Below, piece after piece: positions 1 to 7,621 of a stretch of 14,045 bases of DNA. Under the pieces are notes generated by a model. It did no database searches. It was not told the origin of the DNA and saw nothing but the letters and a program-made list of their open reading frames with translations. Made by a program: the position numbers and the translations under genes. The DNA is from Syntrophomonadaceae bacterium (GTDB lineage: Bacteria; Bacillota; Syntrophomonadia; Syntrophomonadales; Syntrophomonadaceae): contig JAUNBV010000034.1 of NCBI GenBank assembly GCA_030526885.1, forward strand, positions 1 to 14,045, written 5' to 3'. The first letter of the stretch is position 1, and every line of letters starts with the position of its first letter.

Positions 1-1
1 T

Positions 2-247
2 ACCGCTACCGCCATCATGGAGCAGGAAGCCGAGCTTACCCTGCGCTTTCACGACCTGCAGGAGATGAAACTCACGCAGCCGGTGCGCCTGTACCTGAAG
101 GGCGATGTGCCGTATATTTCTTTTCGCTGGGAAGCCGATACCCGCCTTACCCGGGGGGTTTACTGGAAGCTGAGCGATTACTTCGACTTCCGTACCGGCC
201 CGGACGGCGAGGAGGAGATATATATCGTGCCTCCCGCCATGCAATAG
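2..247 (+). CDS. 3' end of an unrecognised protein gene (partial)
   Basis: An open frame runs from the left edge to a TAG stop; it is open upstream of the ATG at 17, so the gene most likely begins outside the window and that ATG is probably internal. The visible 81 residues are rich in charged and aromatic residues (RLYLKGDVPYISFRWE, then GVYWKLSDYFDFR) and end in a proline-containing tail, IYIVPPAMQ. The pattern of alternating hydrophobic and polar residues suggests beta strands. There is no membrane segment and no motif that I recognise. The following methyltransferase gene starts 54 bp downstream on the same strand, so the two could be co-transcribed. That it is coding is supported by base usage like its neighbours and by its position; its function is unknown. 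Confidence 0.55.
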   Translation, partial: TATAIMEQEAELTLRFHDLQEMKLTQPVRLYLKGDVPYISFRWEADTRLTRGVYWKLSDYFDFRTGPDGEEEIYIVPPAMQ

Positions 248-301
248 TTTATATAGATAATACCGCACCCGTGCGGAGCAAAGTTGGGGGAGGCATAAGG
301 C

Positions 302-1198
302 ATGAGCGGCGAAGACTGGCGTGAAATAAGCGAGGAAAAGATATTACAGGCCAATATCGACAAATACCATCAGCAGCACATAATCGAATTCTACCGCGAT
401 TTCGAGGAACCCAAATATCTCTATCAGGAATATGACGTCATTTTCAACGCGGTGGTGAACGAGATTGACCCCGCGCGGGAGCGCCCGATTAAAGTAGTGG
501 ACCTTTGCGGCGGGGCCGGTAAGGGCGTATTCACCATGCGCCGCCACCATGAAACCGCGCAGCTCATTCTGGTGGACCTGGCTCAGCCCATGCTGGATAT
601 CGCGCTGGAGCGCGCGCAAAAAGAGGGTATCGAAGGCTTAAGCGTAGTTGCGGAGGATGCCATCACATTTCTGGCCCGCCCCGACAAGTACGACATTATT
701 ATCCTGTCCTCGGCCATCCATCATTTTAAGGACCCGGTGGAACTGATTAAAAAATGCGCAGCGCGCTTACAGCCCAACGGCCTTATCATCACCATCGCCG
801 ATCCCACCACCATGATTGCCGGCCGCCGCTATAAATTCTTGGAATTCATGCTGGTGAACAGCGCCGGTAAAAAGCAAAAACTAAAAGCCCTGTTCCAGAA
901 AAAGGACCCGGGGGCGCATTACGATATCGCCGAATACCAGACCGTCACCGGCATTGACGATCATAAGATGCTGGAAGAACTGGCGAAATCGCGCATCCAC
1001 CCCCTCATGCACCTGCGCTATCCCGCCGGGGAGAAAATGACGGCCCTGATGAGCTTCCTGCGGCTGTATTGGGCCTTTGCCACCGTGTTGCAAAACACCG
1101 CCACCCCGGACGACCACAACTCGCGCCGCCGCATCGGCAATGAGCTGTCCCGCGGGTTGCCTTTCCCCTTCATCAACTATCAGGAGCCTTCCCGATGA
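302..1198 (+). CDS. Class I SAM-dependent methyltransferase, substrate unknown
   Basis: A 298-residue cytoplasmic protein with a Rossmann-fold methyltransferase domain over roughly residues 60-170. Motif I, the SAM-binding glycine loop, is VVDLCGGAGKG (65-75); the acidic end of strand 2 is LILVDLAQPMLDIA (88-101); DII/ILSSAIHHF (131-142) and the LQPNGLIIT strand (156-164) complete the fold. The HHF/LQPNG arrangement is like the Methyltransf_12/25 families that act on small molecules, quinones or lipids. The region after residue 180 is a family-specific extension that I cannot assign. A ribosome binding site GGGGGAGG (286-293) lies 8 nt before the ATG. The stop overlaps the start of the next gene in ATGA (1195-1198), so both are translated from one message. 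The methyl acceptor cannot be told from sequence; the neighbouring rRNA methylase hints at, but does not prove, a translation-linked role. Confidence 0.85.
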   Translation: MSGEDWREISEEKILQANIDKYHQQHIIEFYRDFEEPKYLYQEYDVIFNAVVNEIDPARERPIKVVDLCGGAGKGVFTMRRHHETAQLILVDLAQPMLDIALERAQKEGIEGLSVVAEDAITFLARPDKYDIIILSSAIHHFKDPVELIKKCAARLQPNGLIITIADPTTMIAGRRYKFLEFMLVNSAGKKQKLKALFQKKDPGAHYDIAEYQTVTGIDDHKMLEELAKSRIHPLMHLRYPAGEKMTALMSFLRLYWAFATVLQNTATPDDHNSRRRIGNELSRGLPFPFINYQEPSR

Positions 1199-2349
1199 GT
1201 TCACCGGCGCTAAAGCTCATCGCCACCACCGCTTTTGGCTTGGAATCGGTGCTGGCCCTGGAACTGCGGCAGCTGGGCTATGAGGATTTGAAGGTGACCA
1301 ACGGGCGGGTGGCTTTTTACGGGTATCCGCACGATATTGCGCGCTGCAACCTATGGCTGCGCACCGCGGACCGCCTGCTGATATGTGTGGGCGAATTCGC
1401 CGCCATGAGCTTTGATGAGCTGTTTGAACAGACCAAAGCCCTGCCGTGGGAAGCCTTTATCCCCCGCGACGGTTGCTTCCCGGTAGCGGGTAAATCCATT
1501 CGCTCCCATCTTTTCAGCGTGTCGGACTGTCAGGCCATAGTAAAGAAAGCCATTGTGGAACGGCTCAAGCAGAAGTATCCGGTCAAATGGTTTGAGGAGA
1601 CCGGCAGCCGTTTTTCGGTGGAGGTGGGAATGCTAAACGATGTCGCCACCCTGACCATCGACACCAGCGGACCCGGCCTGCACAAGCGCGGCTACCGCGA
1701 TCTCTCCGCCCCCGCCCCCATAAAGGAGACCCTGGCGGCGGCGCTGGTGATTCTGTCCCGCTGGAAGCCGGACCGGCCCTTCATCGACCCCTGCTGCGGT
1801 TCCGGCACCATCCCCATCGAAGCCGCCCTGATCGGGAAAAATATCGCTCCCGGCCTGAAACGAAAGTTTGCCGCGGAGCAGTGGAATATCATGCCCTCGA
1901 AAATGTGGCAGCAGGCCCGCGCCCAAGCGCAGGACGAAATCCGGCGCGAACAAAAGCTGGGCATACAGGCCTATGACATCGAGGGCCCGGTGCTCAGCCT
2001 GGCGCGCCATCACGCCAAACGCGCCGGGGTGGAAGGGCACCTCTCCTTCCAGCAGCGCGATATAAAAGACCTGGGTTCGCGTTATCACTACGGTTATCTC
2101 ATCGCCAACCCGCCCTACGGCGAACGCTTGGCGCAGCGGCAAGAGGCGGAGGAACTGTACCGGGTAATGGGCCGGGCCTTCAAAAAACTGGATACCTGGT
2201 CATTTTACATCATATCCTCCCACCCCGGCTTTGAAGCCGCTTTCGGCCGCCGCGCCGATAAAAAACGCAAGCTCTACAACGGCCGCATCCAATGTAATTA
2301 CTATCAATTCTATGGCCCCCGGCCCGAGCAGCTCAAAGGCCCCTTTTGA
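1195..2349 (+). CDS. ypsC: THUMP-domain 23S rRNA guanine-N2 methyltransferase, YpsC/RlmL type
   Basis: A 384-residue protein, the usual length of the Firmicute YpsC family (related to the first half of E. coli RlmL). The N-terminus KLIATTAFGLESVLALEL is the typical opening of these enzymes. A THUMP RNA-binding domain spans about residues 45-155, followed by the family signature TIDTSGPGLHKRGYR (154-168). The catalytic domain has motif I IDPCCGSGTIPIEA (197-210), an acidic residue after strand 2 in AYDIEG (259-264), and the catalytic NPPYGE (305-310), the loop found in N2-guanine and N6-adenine methylases. It is expected to methylate a guanine in 23S rRNA in the cytoplasm; the exact position is not readable from sequence. 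It is translationally coupled to the upstream methyltransferase through the ATGA overlap. There is no clear terminator before the convergent Smr gene 47 bp on. Confidence 0.93.
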   Translation: MSSPALKLIATTAFGLESVLALELRQLGYEDLKVTNGRVAFYGYPHDIARCNLWLRTADRLLICVGEFAAMSFDELFEQTKALPWEAFIPRDGCFPVAGKSIRSHLFSVSDCQAIVKKAIVERLKQKYPVKWFEETGSRFSVEVGMLNDVATLTIDTSGPGLHKRGYRDLSAPAPIKETLAAALVILSRWKPDRPFIDPCCGSGTIPIEAALIGKNIAPGLKRKFAAEQWNIMPSKMWQQARAQAQDEIRREQKLGIQAYDIEGPVLSLARHHAKRAGVEGHLSFQQRDIKDLGSRYHYGYLIANPPYGERLAQRQEAEELYRVMGRAFKKLDTWSFYIISSHPGFEAAFGRRADKKRKLYNGRIQCNYYQFYGPRPEQLKGPF

Positions 2350-2396
2350 TTTTCGGCGGGCAGCGATAGCGCGTCATTATCCCCCGGCTTAAACAA

Positions 2397-2804
2397 CTAT
2401 TGGCGGCGCTGCGCGTTTTGCCGCTTGGCCGCTTTGCGCATCTGTTTTCCTTCATGGGAGTGGATGACGGCGTCTTTTTCCTGCTTGCGGCGGCCGCCGA
2501 TGTGCTCCTGCTCCAGCCCGCGCCGCACGATCAGGGTATGGCCGTCGTTCAGGCCCAGCGCCACCGGATGCTCGGATTCGCCGTAAACCACTCGGTAACC
2601 GGCCTGCTTCAGGCGCGCGTCGTCCCGCAGGCGGGCGCGCAGCTCGGTCTTTAGCACCGCAATGCCTTCGCTGTGGCGTCCCCGCCCGTGATCGATAATG
2701 AGCACATCGACCGCGTGGGCCAGCAGCCACGCGATATTCTTTTCCGTCTTTTCCGCCGCCTCGATGCGATTGCACCCATGCAGATCCATCCGTTCGACCT
2801 TCAA
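2397..2804 (-). CDS. Smr-domain protein (stand-alone, TTG start)
   Basis: A protein of about 135 residues with an N-terminal Smr (small MutS-related) domain: MDLHG (residues 6-10), an EA pair soon after, a helix, then the strand-loop LIIDHGRGRH (38-47) matching the family's 'I-HG-G-G' core, and a following helix. Smr domains bind or nick nucleic acid, often branched DNA or stalled-ribosome mRNA. The start chosen is TTG (2804-2802), because an AAGGAGG ribosome binding site (complement of 2813-2819) sits 7 nt ahead and the Smr motif follows at once. The in-frame ATG farther upstream (near 2900) lacks such a site and would add a non-family leader overlapping the pgi promoter. Unusual points are the DHGRGRHS loop in place of the common HGKGTG, and a basic, glutamine-rich tail of about 50 residues likely to bind RNA or DNA. 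Convergent with ypsC and divergent from pgi. Confidence 0.8.
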   Translation of the reverse strand: MKVERMDLHGCNRIEAAEKTEKNIAWLLAHAVDVLIIDHGRGRHSEGIAVLKTELRARLRDDARLKQAGYRVVYGESEHPVALGLNDGHTLIVRRGLEQEHIGGRRKQEKDAVIHSHEGKQMRKAAKRQNAQRRQ

Positions 2805-2863
2805 AGCTTTGCCCTCCTTGTGCCGCTGCTTTGCCACAAATTGCCGTTTTGACCCTAAAAAAC

Positions 2864-2892
2864 TTGACAATCCCAAGGTTCCGTACGACAAT
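2864..2892 (+). promoter_or_regulatory. Sigma-A-type promoter for pgi
   Basis: A perfect -35 box TTGACA (2864-2869) is followed after 17 bp by GACAAT (2887-2892), which matches four of six bases of TATAAT. Transcription would start near 2899, about 40 nt ahead of the pgi start. A second possible -10, TACTAT (2893-2898), has poor spacing. Confidence 0.65.
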
Positions 2893-2941
2893 ACTATCAT
2901 ATAGCAAATATTAAATGAAGTAATAAAACGGGAGGGTCAAA

Positions 2942-4204
2942 ATGATCAGGCTGGATTTTTCCAACAGTTGTATCGCCCCCGCCGAGGTGTTGGCGCTGGA
3001 GCCGGAGGTGCTGGCCGCCGCCGAGGAATTGCGGGCCCAGACTCTGGCCTACAGCGCGTGGATAGACTATCCCCTGTATCTTTCCGACACCCTGCTAAAA
3101 AACATTGAAGCGGACGCGGTGGCTATCCGCAAGCATTCGAGCGCCTTCGTGCTGATTGGCATCGGCGGTTCCTATCTGGGCAGCCGCGCCGCGCTCAATA
3201 TGTTGCAGCACACTTTTCATAACGAGCTCAGCGCCGGACAGCGGGGCCGCGACCCCAAAATCTATTATGCCGGGCATCATCTCAGCAGCAGCTACTACGC
3301 CGAACTGCTCGACGTCCTGGCCTATGAGGACGTTTCGGTGTGCGTCATCTCCAAATCCGGCGGCACCATGGAAAGCGCCGCGGCGTTTTCGATTTTTAAG
3401 GAATTGTTGGAGCACAAATACGGCGCCCAGGCCGCGGACCGCATCTATGCCATCACTGACGCCAGCGCCGGTTCCCTGCGCGCCGAATCCGATGAACTGG
3501 GCTACCACAGCTACGAAGTCCCCACCGATATCGGCGGGCGCTATTCCGTATTGAGCCCGGTGGGGCTGCTGCCCATGGCGGTAGCGGGCATTCCTATCCG
3601 CCGCGTCATCGAAGGGGCGCGGGAGGAATACGAAGCCTTGTGCACCAATACCATAAAGGACAACCCCGCCTATCAATATGCCGCCCTGCGCCGCCTGCTC
3701 AACCGGCAGGGCAAACAGATTGAGATATTCGAGAGCTATGAACCGAAGCTTCAGTATTTCATGGAATGGTTAAAGCAACTGTTCGGCGAGAGCGAAGGCA
3801 AGGAAGGGCAGGGCCTTTTCCCTGCCTCGCTGATGTTCACCACCGATCTGCACTCCATGGGCCAATACTTGCAGCAAGGCACGCCCAATTTCTTTGAGAC
3901 TATCCTGCACGTAATGCGCAGCGAACGCCATACCAGCGCCAAGCTGCCCGGCCAGCGCGATTATCAGAGCATCCACACCCTGAACCAGATCGTGGAAGCG
4001 GGAGTGGTCACCGCTCACAGCCGCGACGCCATCCCCAATCTCACCATCGGCGTGGACGCGCTCAGCCCCGAAAGCTTCGGCGCGTTGGTGTATTTCTTTG
4101 AACTGGCCTGCGCGGTGAGCTGCCGCCTGCTGGGGGTAAATCCCTTTGACCAGCCCGGAGTGGAGCAGTACAAACAGGCGGTACGGGAATTGCTCAACAA
4201 ATAA
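2942..4204 (+). CDS. pgi: Glucose-6-phosphate isomerase
   Basis: A 420-residue enzyme converting glucose-6-phosphate to fructose-6-phosphate in glycolysis and gluconeogenesis. The length fits the short Bacillus/Clostridium form (about 450) rather than the 550-residue enterobacterial form. Visible signatures are LIGIGGSYLGSRAALNML (71-88), the phosphate-binding SIS strand VISKSGGTMES (135-145), GGRYSVLSPVGLLP (198-211), and the catalytic Glu283 in GESEGKEG. His304 (TDLHSMGQ) and Lys411 (GVEQYK) correspond by alignment from memory to the ring-opening histidine and substrate-binding lysine. The start is ATG 2942, preceded by GGGAGGG about 4 nt upstream in the same short leader. It has its own promoter and a strong terminator, so it is a single-gene unit. 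No truncation or odd residue is seen. Confidence 0.97.
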   Translation: MIRLDFSNSCIAPAEVLALEPEVLAAAEELRAQTLAYSAWIDYPLYLSDTLLKNIEADAVAIRKHSSAFVLIGIGGSYLGSRAALNMLQHTFHNELSAGQRGRDPKIYYAGHHLSSSYYAELLDVLAYEDVSVCVISKSGGTMESAAAFSIFKELLEHKYGAQAADRIYAITDASAGSLRAESDELGYHSYEVPTDIGGRYSVLSPVGLLPMAVAGIPIRRVIEGAREEYEALCTNTIKDNPAYQYAALRRLLNRQGKQIEIFESYEPKLQYFMEWLKQLFGESEGKEGQGLFPASLMFTTDLHSMGQYLQQGTPNFFETILHVMRSERHTSAKLPGQRDYQSIHTLNQIVEAGVVTAHSRDAIPNLTIGVDALSPESFGALVYFFELACAVSCRLLGVNPFDQPGVEQYKQAVRELLNK

Positions 4205-4225
4205 AGGCCTAGGGGCCAATATCGC

Positions 4226-4269
4226 GGAGCTGTCTTAATAACTCCCATTTTAAGACAGCTTCTTTTTTT
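4226..4269 (+). terminator. Rho-independent terminator of pgi
   Basis: An uninterrupted 11-bp stem, AGCTGTCTTAA (4228-4238) with TTAAGACAGCT (4250-4260), is extended at its base by a G-C and a G-T pair (4226-4227 with 4261-4262). It has an 11-nt loop and runs straight into a tract of seven T (4263-4269). It begins about 20 bp after the pgi stop. Confidence 0.93.
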
Positions 4270-4280
4270 GATATTATGCT

Positions 4281-4298
4281 TTGCAAATCAGATTGCAA
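4281..4298. promoter_or_regulatory. Candidate operator TTGCAA-N6-TTGCAA
   Basis: Two copies of the self-complementary hexamer TTGCAA (4281-4286 and 4293-4298) are separated by 6 bp, with a 12-bp centre-to-centre distance. Together they form an inverted repeat over the -35 box and spacer of the acyl-CoA dehydrogenase promoter. A dimeric repressor bound here would block RNA polymerase. The regulator is unknown; fatty-acid regulators of the TetR family are an inference from the target gene only. Confidence 0.4.
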
Positions 4299-4308
4299 GT
4301 TCTATAAT
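4281..4308 (+). promoter_or_regulatory. Promoter for the acyl-CoA dehydrogenase gene
   Basis: A consensus -10 box TATAAT (4303-4308) lies 16 bp after TTGCAA (4281-4286), which matches four of six bases of the -35 consensus. The transcript would start near 4315, about 28 nt before the TTG start. The weak -35 overlaps a repeated TTGCAA, suggesting a regulated promoter. Confidence 0.7.
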
Positions 4309-4343
4309 CTATATTAATGAAAAAAGTAAAGGGGGAAATCATT

Positions 4344-6182
4344 TTGGCGTCAAACTTTTTATTTTCGACCCGCGACCACAAATTCATCCTGAATGAATGG
4401 CTGGATACCGAGAAAGTGCTGAATTTGGAGCATTTCAAGGACTACTATTCCATGGACATGATCGATGAGATTCTGGACAGCGCGCTGAAGGTGGCCAAGG
4501 AGGTCGTGGCTCCCACCCGTGATGACAGCGGGGAGCATGGCGCTCAGTTCAAGGACGGGCAGGTGACCACGCCCGAATCCTTTAAGAAGGCGTATTATTT
4601 CATGAACGACAATGGTTGGGGGTGCAGCAACGAGGACCATGAGCTGGAAGGCGCCATGCCACAGATCATCTATCGCGCCTGCGGCGAGATGTTTGCCGGC
4701 GCGCACACGGGCTTTTTGCCTTATCTCCTGGCTACCTCCGGTTCCGCCGGCCTGGTGAGCAGCTTCGGCAGCGAGCGCGTGCGCCGCATCTTTAAGGAAA
4801 AAATGTTCAGCGGGCAATGGGCCGGTACCATGTGCCTGACCGAGCCCAGCGCCGGTTCCGACGTGGGCGACCTGCTGACCCGCGCTTATCCTACCGACGA
4901 CCCCGAGATATGGAAGATCAAGGGCAGCAAGTGTTTCATCACCGGCGGCCAGCAGGACATAACCGAAAACATCGTGCATCTGGTATTGGCCCGCTGCGAG
5001 GGCGGGCGTCCCGGCACGGGCGGCATCTCCCTGTTCGTGGTGCCCCGTGAGCGCGTGGACGAAGCTACCGGCGAGATCGTCGGCTTCAATGATGTAAACT
5101 GTATCGGCATCGAGCATAAAATGGGCATACGCGCTTCCGCTACCGCAGTTTTGACCTTCGGCGATGAAAACGATTGCCTGGGCTACCTGCTGGGCAAGGC
5201 GCCCGGCGAGGACGGCAAAGGCGAGGGTATGGCCCAGATGTTCCAGATGATGAACGGGGCCCGCATGGAGACCGGCCACGCGGCGCTGTCCGAAGTGGTG
5301 GTAGCCTATCACAATGCCTGCTCTTACGCTGCCGACCGCATTCAGGGGCGCGCCATCACCAATCCCAAGGGCGAGCGCCTGCCCATCATCAAGCATGAGG
5401 ACGTGCGCCGCATGCTGCTGGACCTCAAGGCCTACATGGAAGGCATGCGGGCGCTGATATTCCAGACCTACTGGTATTTTGACATGGTTGAGCATACCCA
5501 CGATCCCGAAGAAAAGAAAAAGTATCAGGGGATGCTGGAGGTAAACACCCCCATCGTCAAGGCCTATATTTCCGACCGCTCATGGGAGCTGTGCGCCGAG
5601 GCCATGCAGGTATTCGGCGGCAACGGATTTTCCGAGGAATATCCTATCGCCGAGCTGTGCCGCGACGTAAAAATCTATTCCATCTGGGAAGGCACCAACT
5701 ACATCCAGGCCATGGACCTCATCGGGCGCAAATGGATGATGGGCAAGGGCGCGGTATTCGCCAACTGGCTGGCGGAAATTGAGAGCTTTGCCCAGGCCAA
5801 CGCCGCGGTGGAAGGGCTGGAGCGCGAATTTGAACTGCTGGAAAAAGCCGTCGGCGCTTATCGCGAGATTCAGATGACCATGGGCGGTTATCTGGGCGCC
5901 GGCAAAATGAATATGCTGCCCCTGTACGCCACCCGCATCCAGCAAGCCACCGGCGACCTCATCTGCACCCAGCTGCTGTTGAGCCAGGCGTTGGTAGCCA
6001 AGGCCAAAATTGCTGAATTCGGCGAGGATTATTATGATTATCCGTTCTACAACGGCAAGGTGAACTCCGCCAAATATTTCGCCCGTAATATCCTGCCCAA
6101 CGTGTTCACCACCCTGGAAGTCATCAAGGAAGGCGATACCTCCGTCCTCGACATTGACGAAAGAGCGTTCCTAGACTTCTAG
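4344..6182 (+). CDS. Acyl-CoA dehydrogenase, long form with C-terminal extension
   Basis: A flavoprotein of 612 residues, longer than the ~380-residue short- and medium-chain enzymes, and like the ~600-residue family with an added C-terminal helical domain. It introduces the alpha-beta double bond of an acyl-CoA and passes electrons to ETF. Visible in order are the N-terminal helical part, MCLTEPSAGSDVG (flavin/substrate loop) followed by KGSKCFITGG, a beta domain with EHKMGIRASATAVL, and the C-terminal helices with FGGNGFSEEYPI and IWEGTNYIQAMDL, whose Glu449 is the expected catalytic base. Residues past about 480 form the extension. I place the start at TTG 4344: AAAGGGGG lies 8 nt ahead and the family's N-terminus ASNFLFSTRDHKFIL follows. 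The ATG at 4317 is almost at the predicted transcription start and has no ribosome binding site. It stands alone, without etf or other beta-oxidation genes nearby. Chain-length specificity cannot be read. Confidence 0.93.
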   Translation: MASNFLFSTRDHKFILNEWLDTEKVLNLEHFKDYYSMDMIDEILDSALKVAKEVVAPTRDDSGEHGAQFKDGQVTTPESFKKAYYFMNDNGWGCSNEDHELEGAMPQIIYRACGEMFAGAHTGFLPYLLATSGSAGLVSSFGSERVRRIFKEKMFSGQWAGTMCLTEPSAGSDVGDLLTRAYPTDDPEIWKIKGSKCFITGGQQDITENIVHLVLARCEGGRPGTGGISLFVVPRERVDEATGEIVGFNDVNCIGIEHKMGIRASATAVLTFGDENDCLGYLLGKAPGEDGKGEGMAQMFQMMNGARMETGHAALSEVVVAYHNACSYAADRIQGRAITNPKGERLPIIKHEDVRRMLLDLKAYMEGMRALIFQTYWYFDMVEHTHDPEEKKKYQGMLEVNTPIVKAYISDRSWELCAEAMQVFGGNGFSEEYPIAELCRDVKIYSIWEGTNYIQAMDLIGRKWMMGKGAVFANWLAEIESFAQANAAVEGLEREFELLEKAVGAYREIQMTMGGYLGAGKMNMLPLYATRIQQATGDLICTQLLLSQALVAKAKIAEFGEDYYDYPFYNGKVNSAKYFARNILPNVFTTLEVIKEGDTSVLDIDERAFLDF

Positions 6183-6239
6183 GCCCCAGCCTCGGGACGA
6201 AAGCCGCAACTTAGGAACGCCGCATTTGTATGGCATTAA

Positions 6240-6275
6240 AAGGCGCCTGTCATCAGCAGAGATGGCAGGCGCCTT
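6240..6275. terminator. Bidirectional terminator hairpin between convergent genes
   Basis: A 15-bp stem, AAGGCGCCTGTCATC with GATGGCAGGCGCCTT, contains a single T-G pair and closes on a 6-nt loop. On the minus strand it is followed by TTTTAAT, a usable U tract for the phosphatase gene. On the plus strand the tail is TTGCTGT, weaker, but the stem is strong enough to serve the acyl-CoA dehydrogenase gene as well. Confidence 0.8.
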
Positions 6276-6361
6276 GCTGTGCCCTCTGCCTCGGGTGCGC
6301 CGGAAAAATCCGTCGCCAATTGCGGGATTAATTTTTAGCCAACTCGCGGATTTTGGTTGCA

Positions 6362-7486
6362 TTAAAGAGAGGGATCGACGAATTGTTGCCCCTGGGCTTC
6401 ATAATCGTAGTGATGCAGCAATTCGCGCATCCCGTACGCCGCGGCATAGTCCATGCTGTCGCCATAGACCGCGTTGGGCAGGACGATCCATTCGCGGCCC
6501 CATTTATCGGCATACGCTTCCGTCAGCTGGGCGCGGCTCACCGCGTCCAGTTCGGGCGCGCTGAAGGCATCGGTAAAGTCGTTCAGGTTATCGCCCAACA
6601 TCATAGCCACATGATGCGGCGGGCAGGACAGCGTCAGCGCGCAGCCGGTATAATTGCCGTCGGCGCGCTGTCCGTTGGGATAAGACGCCGCGCCGTCGCG
6701 CACGGCGGTCCTGGCGGCTTCTTTGCTGGGGCCGTTGAGGTTGCTGTCATTGACGATGAGGTGCTGGTCGTCGATAGGAAAGCCCAACCGCGCCATGGAT
6801 TCAAGCGTGATGTCATAAAAACTCTTGCCCAAGGCCTGATATATGGTACAGCCGATCTCCGTGCCGTCCGCCGTGCGGTAAAGCCCCTCCCCGGCTCCCA
6901 CCGCCTCCTGGTAGGAACCGGCGCTGTCGGCTTCCCCCACGCGGTATCCCCGCTCATAGCGGTTGGTAACATAATAGAACTGAACTCCGCTGTCGGCGCA
7001 AAAACGCACAAAATCCACCGCCCCCGGCAGCGCCGTACAACCGTCGCTCAATACGAAGCGGGCAAAAGCCACATTGTTCATATCGCCGTCCCTGCCGACG
7101 ATGTTGGCGGTGTAATGCGCACCATCCACCAGCGTATCATCGATATCGCTTATGATCGCCACCGGCCGGCCCTGATATGTCATCATCCTGGCGCCGTCCT
7201 CGTCCATCGCATAGGCCCACTCCGCCACCTCGGGATCGGCGCATTGGGCCGCCATCTCCCGCACCCGGTCCTCCGCCAGCGCAAACGCCTGTTGCATCAG
7301 CGCCTGACTTTCAGCCGAAAGCTGCCACACCGCGCTTCCCACCAGGTATTCGTAATAAGCGTTGGGCGAAAACACCCCTGCCGCCGGCTCCGCCACCGGA
7401 GCCGATTCCGCCGCCGGCCCACAGCCGTTCAACAGCAGCATCACCGCCACCAGGCAAAGCGCTGTACGCGATTTAATCCTCATCAT
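6362..7486 (-). CDS. Lipoprotein HAD-family acid phosphatase/5'-nucleotidase, e(P4) type
   Basis: A 374-residue secreted lipoprotein. It has a basic N-terminus, a hydrophobic stretch, and a lipobox ending LLLNGC, so Cys22 would be lipid-anchored on the outer face of the membrane. A low-complexity alanine/proline linker follows. The e(P4) domain begins with AVWQLSAESQALMQQAFALA (52-71). HAD motif I is SDIDDTLVD (113-121, nucleophile Asp114 and acid Asp116), motif II YYVTNR (171-176), the conserved lysine likely Lys255 in GPSKEA, and motif IV GDNLNDF (298-304). The end FV/IVLPNAVYGDS is typical. Class C acid phosphatases remove phosphate from nucleotides and other monophosphates to supply nucleosides and phosphate. 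The start is ATG 7486 behind GAGGTG. It is longer than H. influenzae e(P4) (about 270), mainly by the linker and an insert around residues 185-220. Confidence 0.9.
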   Translation of the reverse strand: MMRIKSRTALCLVAVMLLLNGCGPAAESAPVAEPAAGVFSPNAYYEYLVGSAVWQLSAESQALMQQAFALAEDRVREMAAQCADPEVAEWAYAMDEDGARMMTYQGRPVAIISDIDDTLVDGAHYTANIVGRDGDMNNVAFARFVLSDGCTALPGAVDFVRFCADSGVQFYYVTNRYERGYRVGEADSAGSYQEAVGAGEGLYRTADGTEIGCTIYQALGKSFYDITLESMARLGFPIDDQHLIVNDSNLNGPSKEAARTAVRDGAASYPNGQRADGNYTGCALTLSCPPHHVAMMLGDNLNDFTDAFSAPELDAVSRAQLTEAYADKWGREWIVLPNAVYGDSMDYAAAYGMRELLHHYDYEAQGQQFVDPSL

Positions 7487-7582
7487 AATATTATCACCTC
7501 GTTATTTAGTAGGGGACAAGGGCGACAGGGGGAAACAAACAGTTCATATGTCTCCCTTGCGGAAAACCCTCGTACTTTTTGG

Positions 7583-7596
7583 CATTGTGCATTGTG
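7583..7596. repeat. Tandem heptamer CATTGTG x2 in the phosphatase leader
   Basis: Two adjacent copies of CATTGTG (7583-7589 and 7590-7596) lie within the predicted 5' leader of the phosphatase gene. They could be a protein-binding site or chance; nothing else supports a role. Confidence 0.35.
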
Positions 7597-7621
7597 AAAA
7601 TAATCCCCAATCCATGTTATA

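Noticed and set aside
263..276. CCGCAC-CC-GTGCGG palindrome ahead of the first methyltransferase gene, as a terminator
   Set aside because: The hairpin is very short with no T tract; it could be chance or part of a leader.
3095..3676. Minus-strand open frame inside pgi
   Set aside because: Shadow of pgi; no ribosome binding site and no recognisable motif.
4359..5501. Long open frame of 380 codons on the minus strand inside the acyl-CoA dehydrogenase gene
   Set aside because: It is opposite a clearly conserved gene, shows no domain, and is a product of GC-rich codon usage.
6353..7597. Open frame of 414 codons on the plus strand over the phosphatase gene
   Set aside because: It is rich in His, Arg and Val with no motif, and is antisense to a gene with signal peptide, lipobox and HAD motifs.
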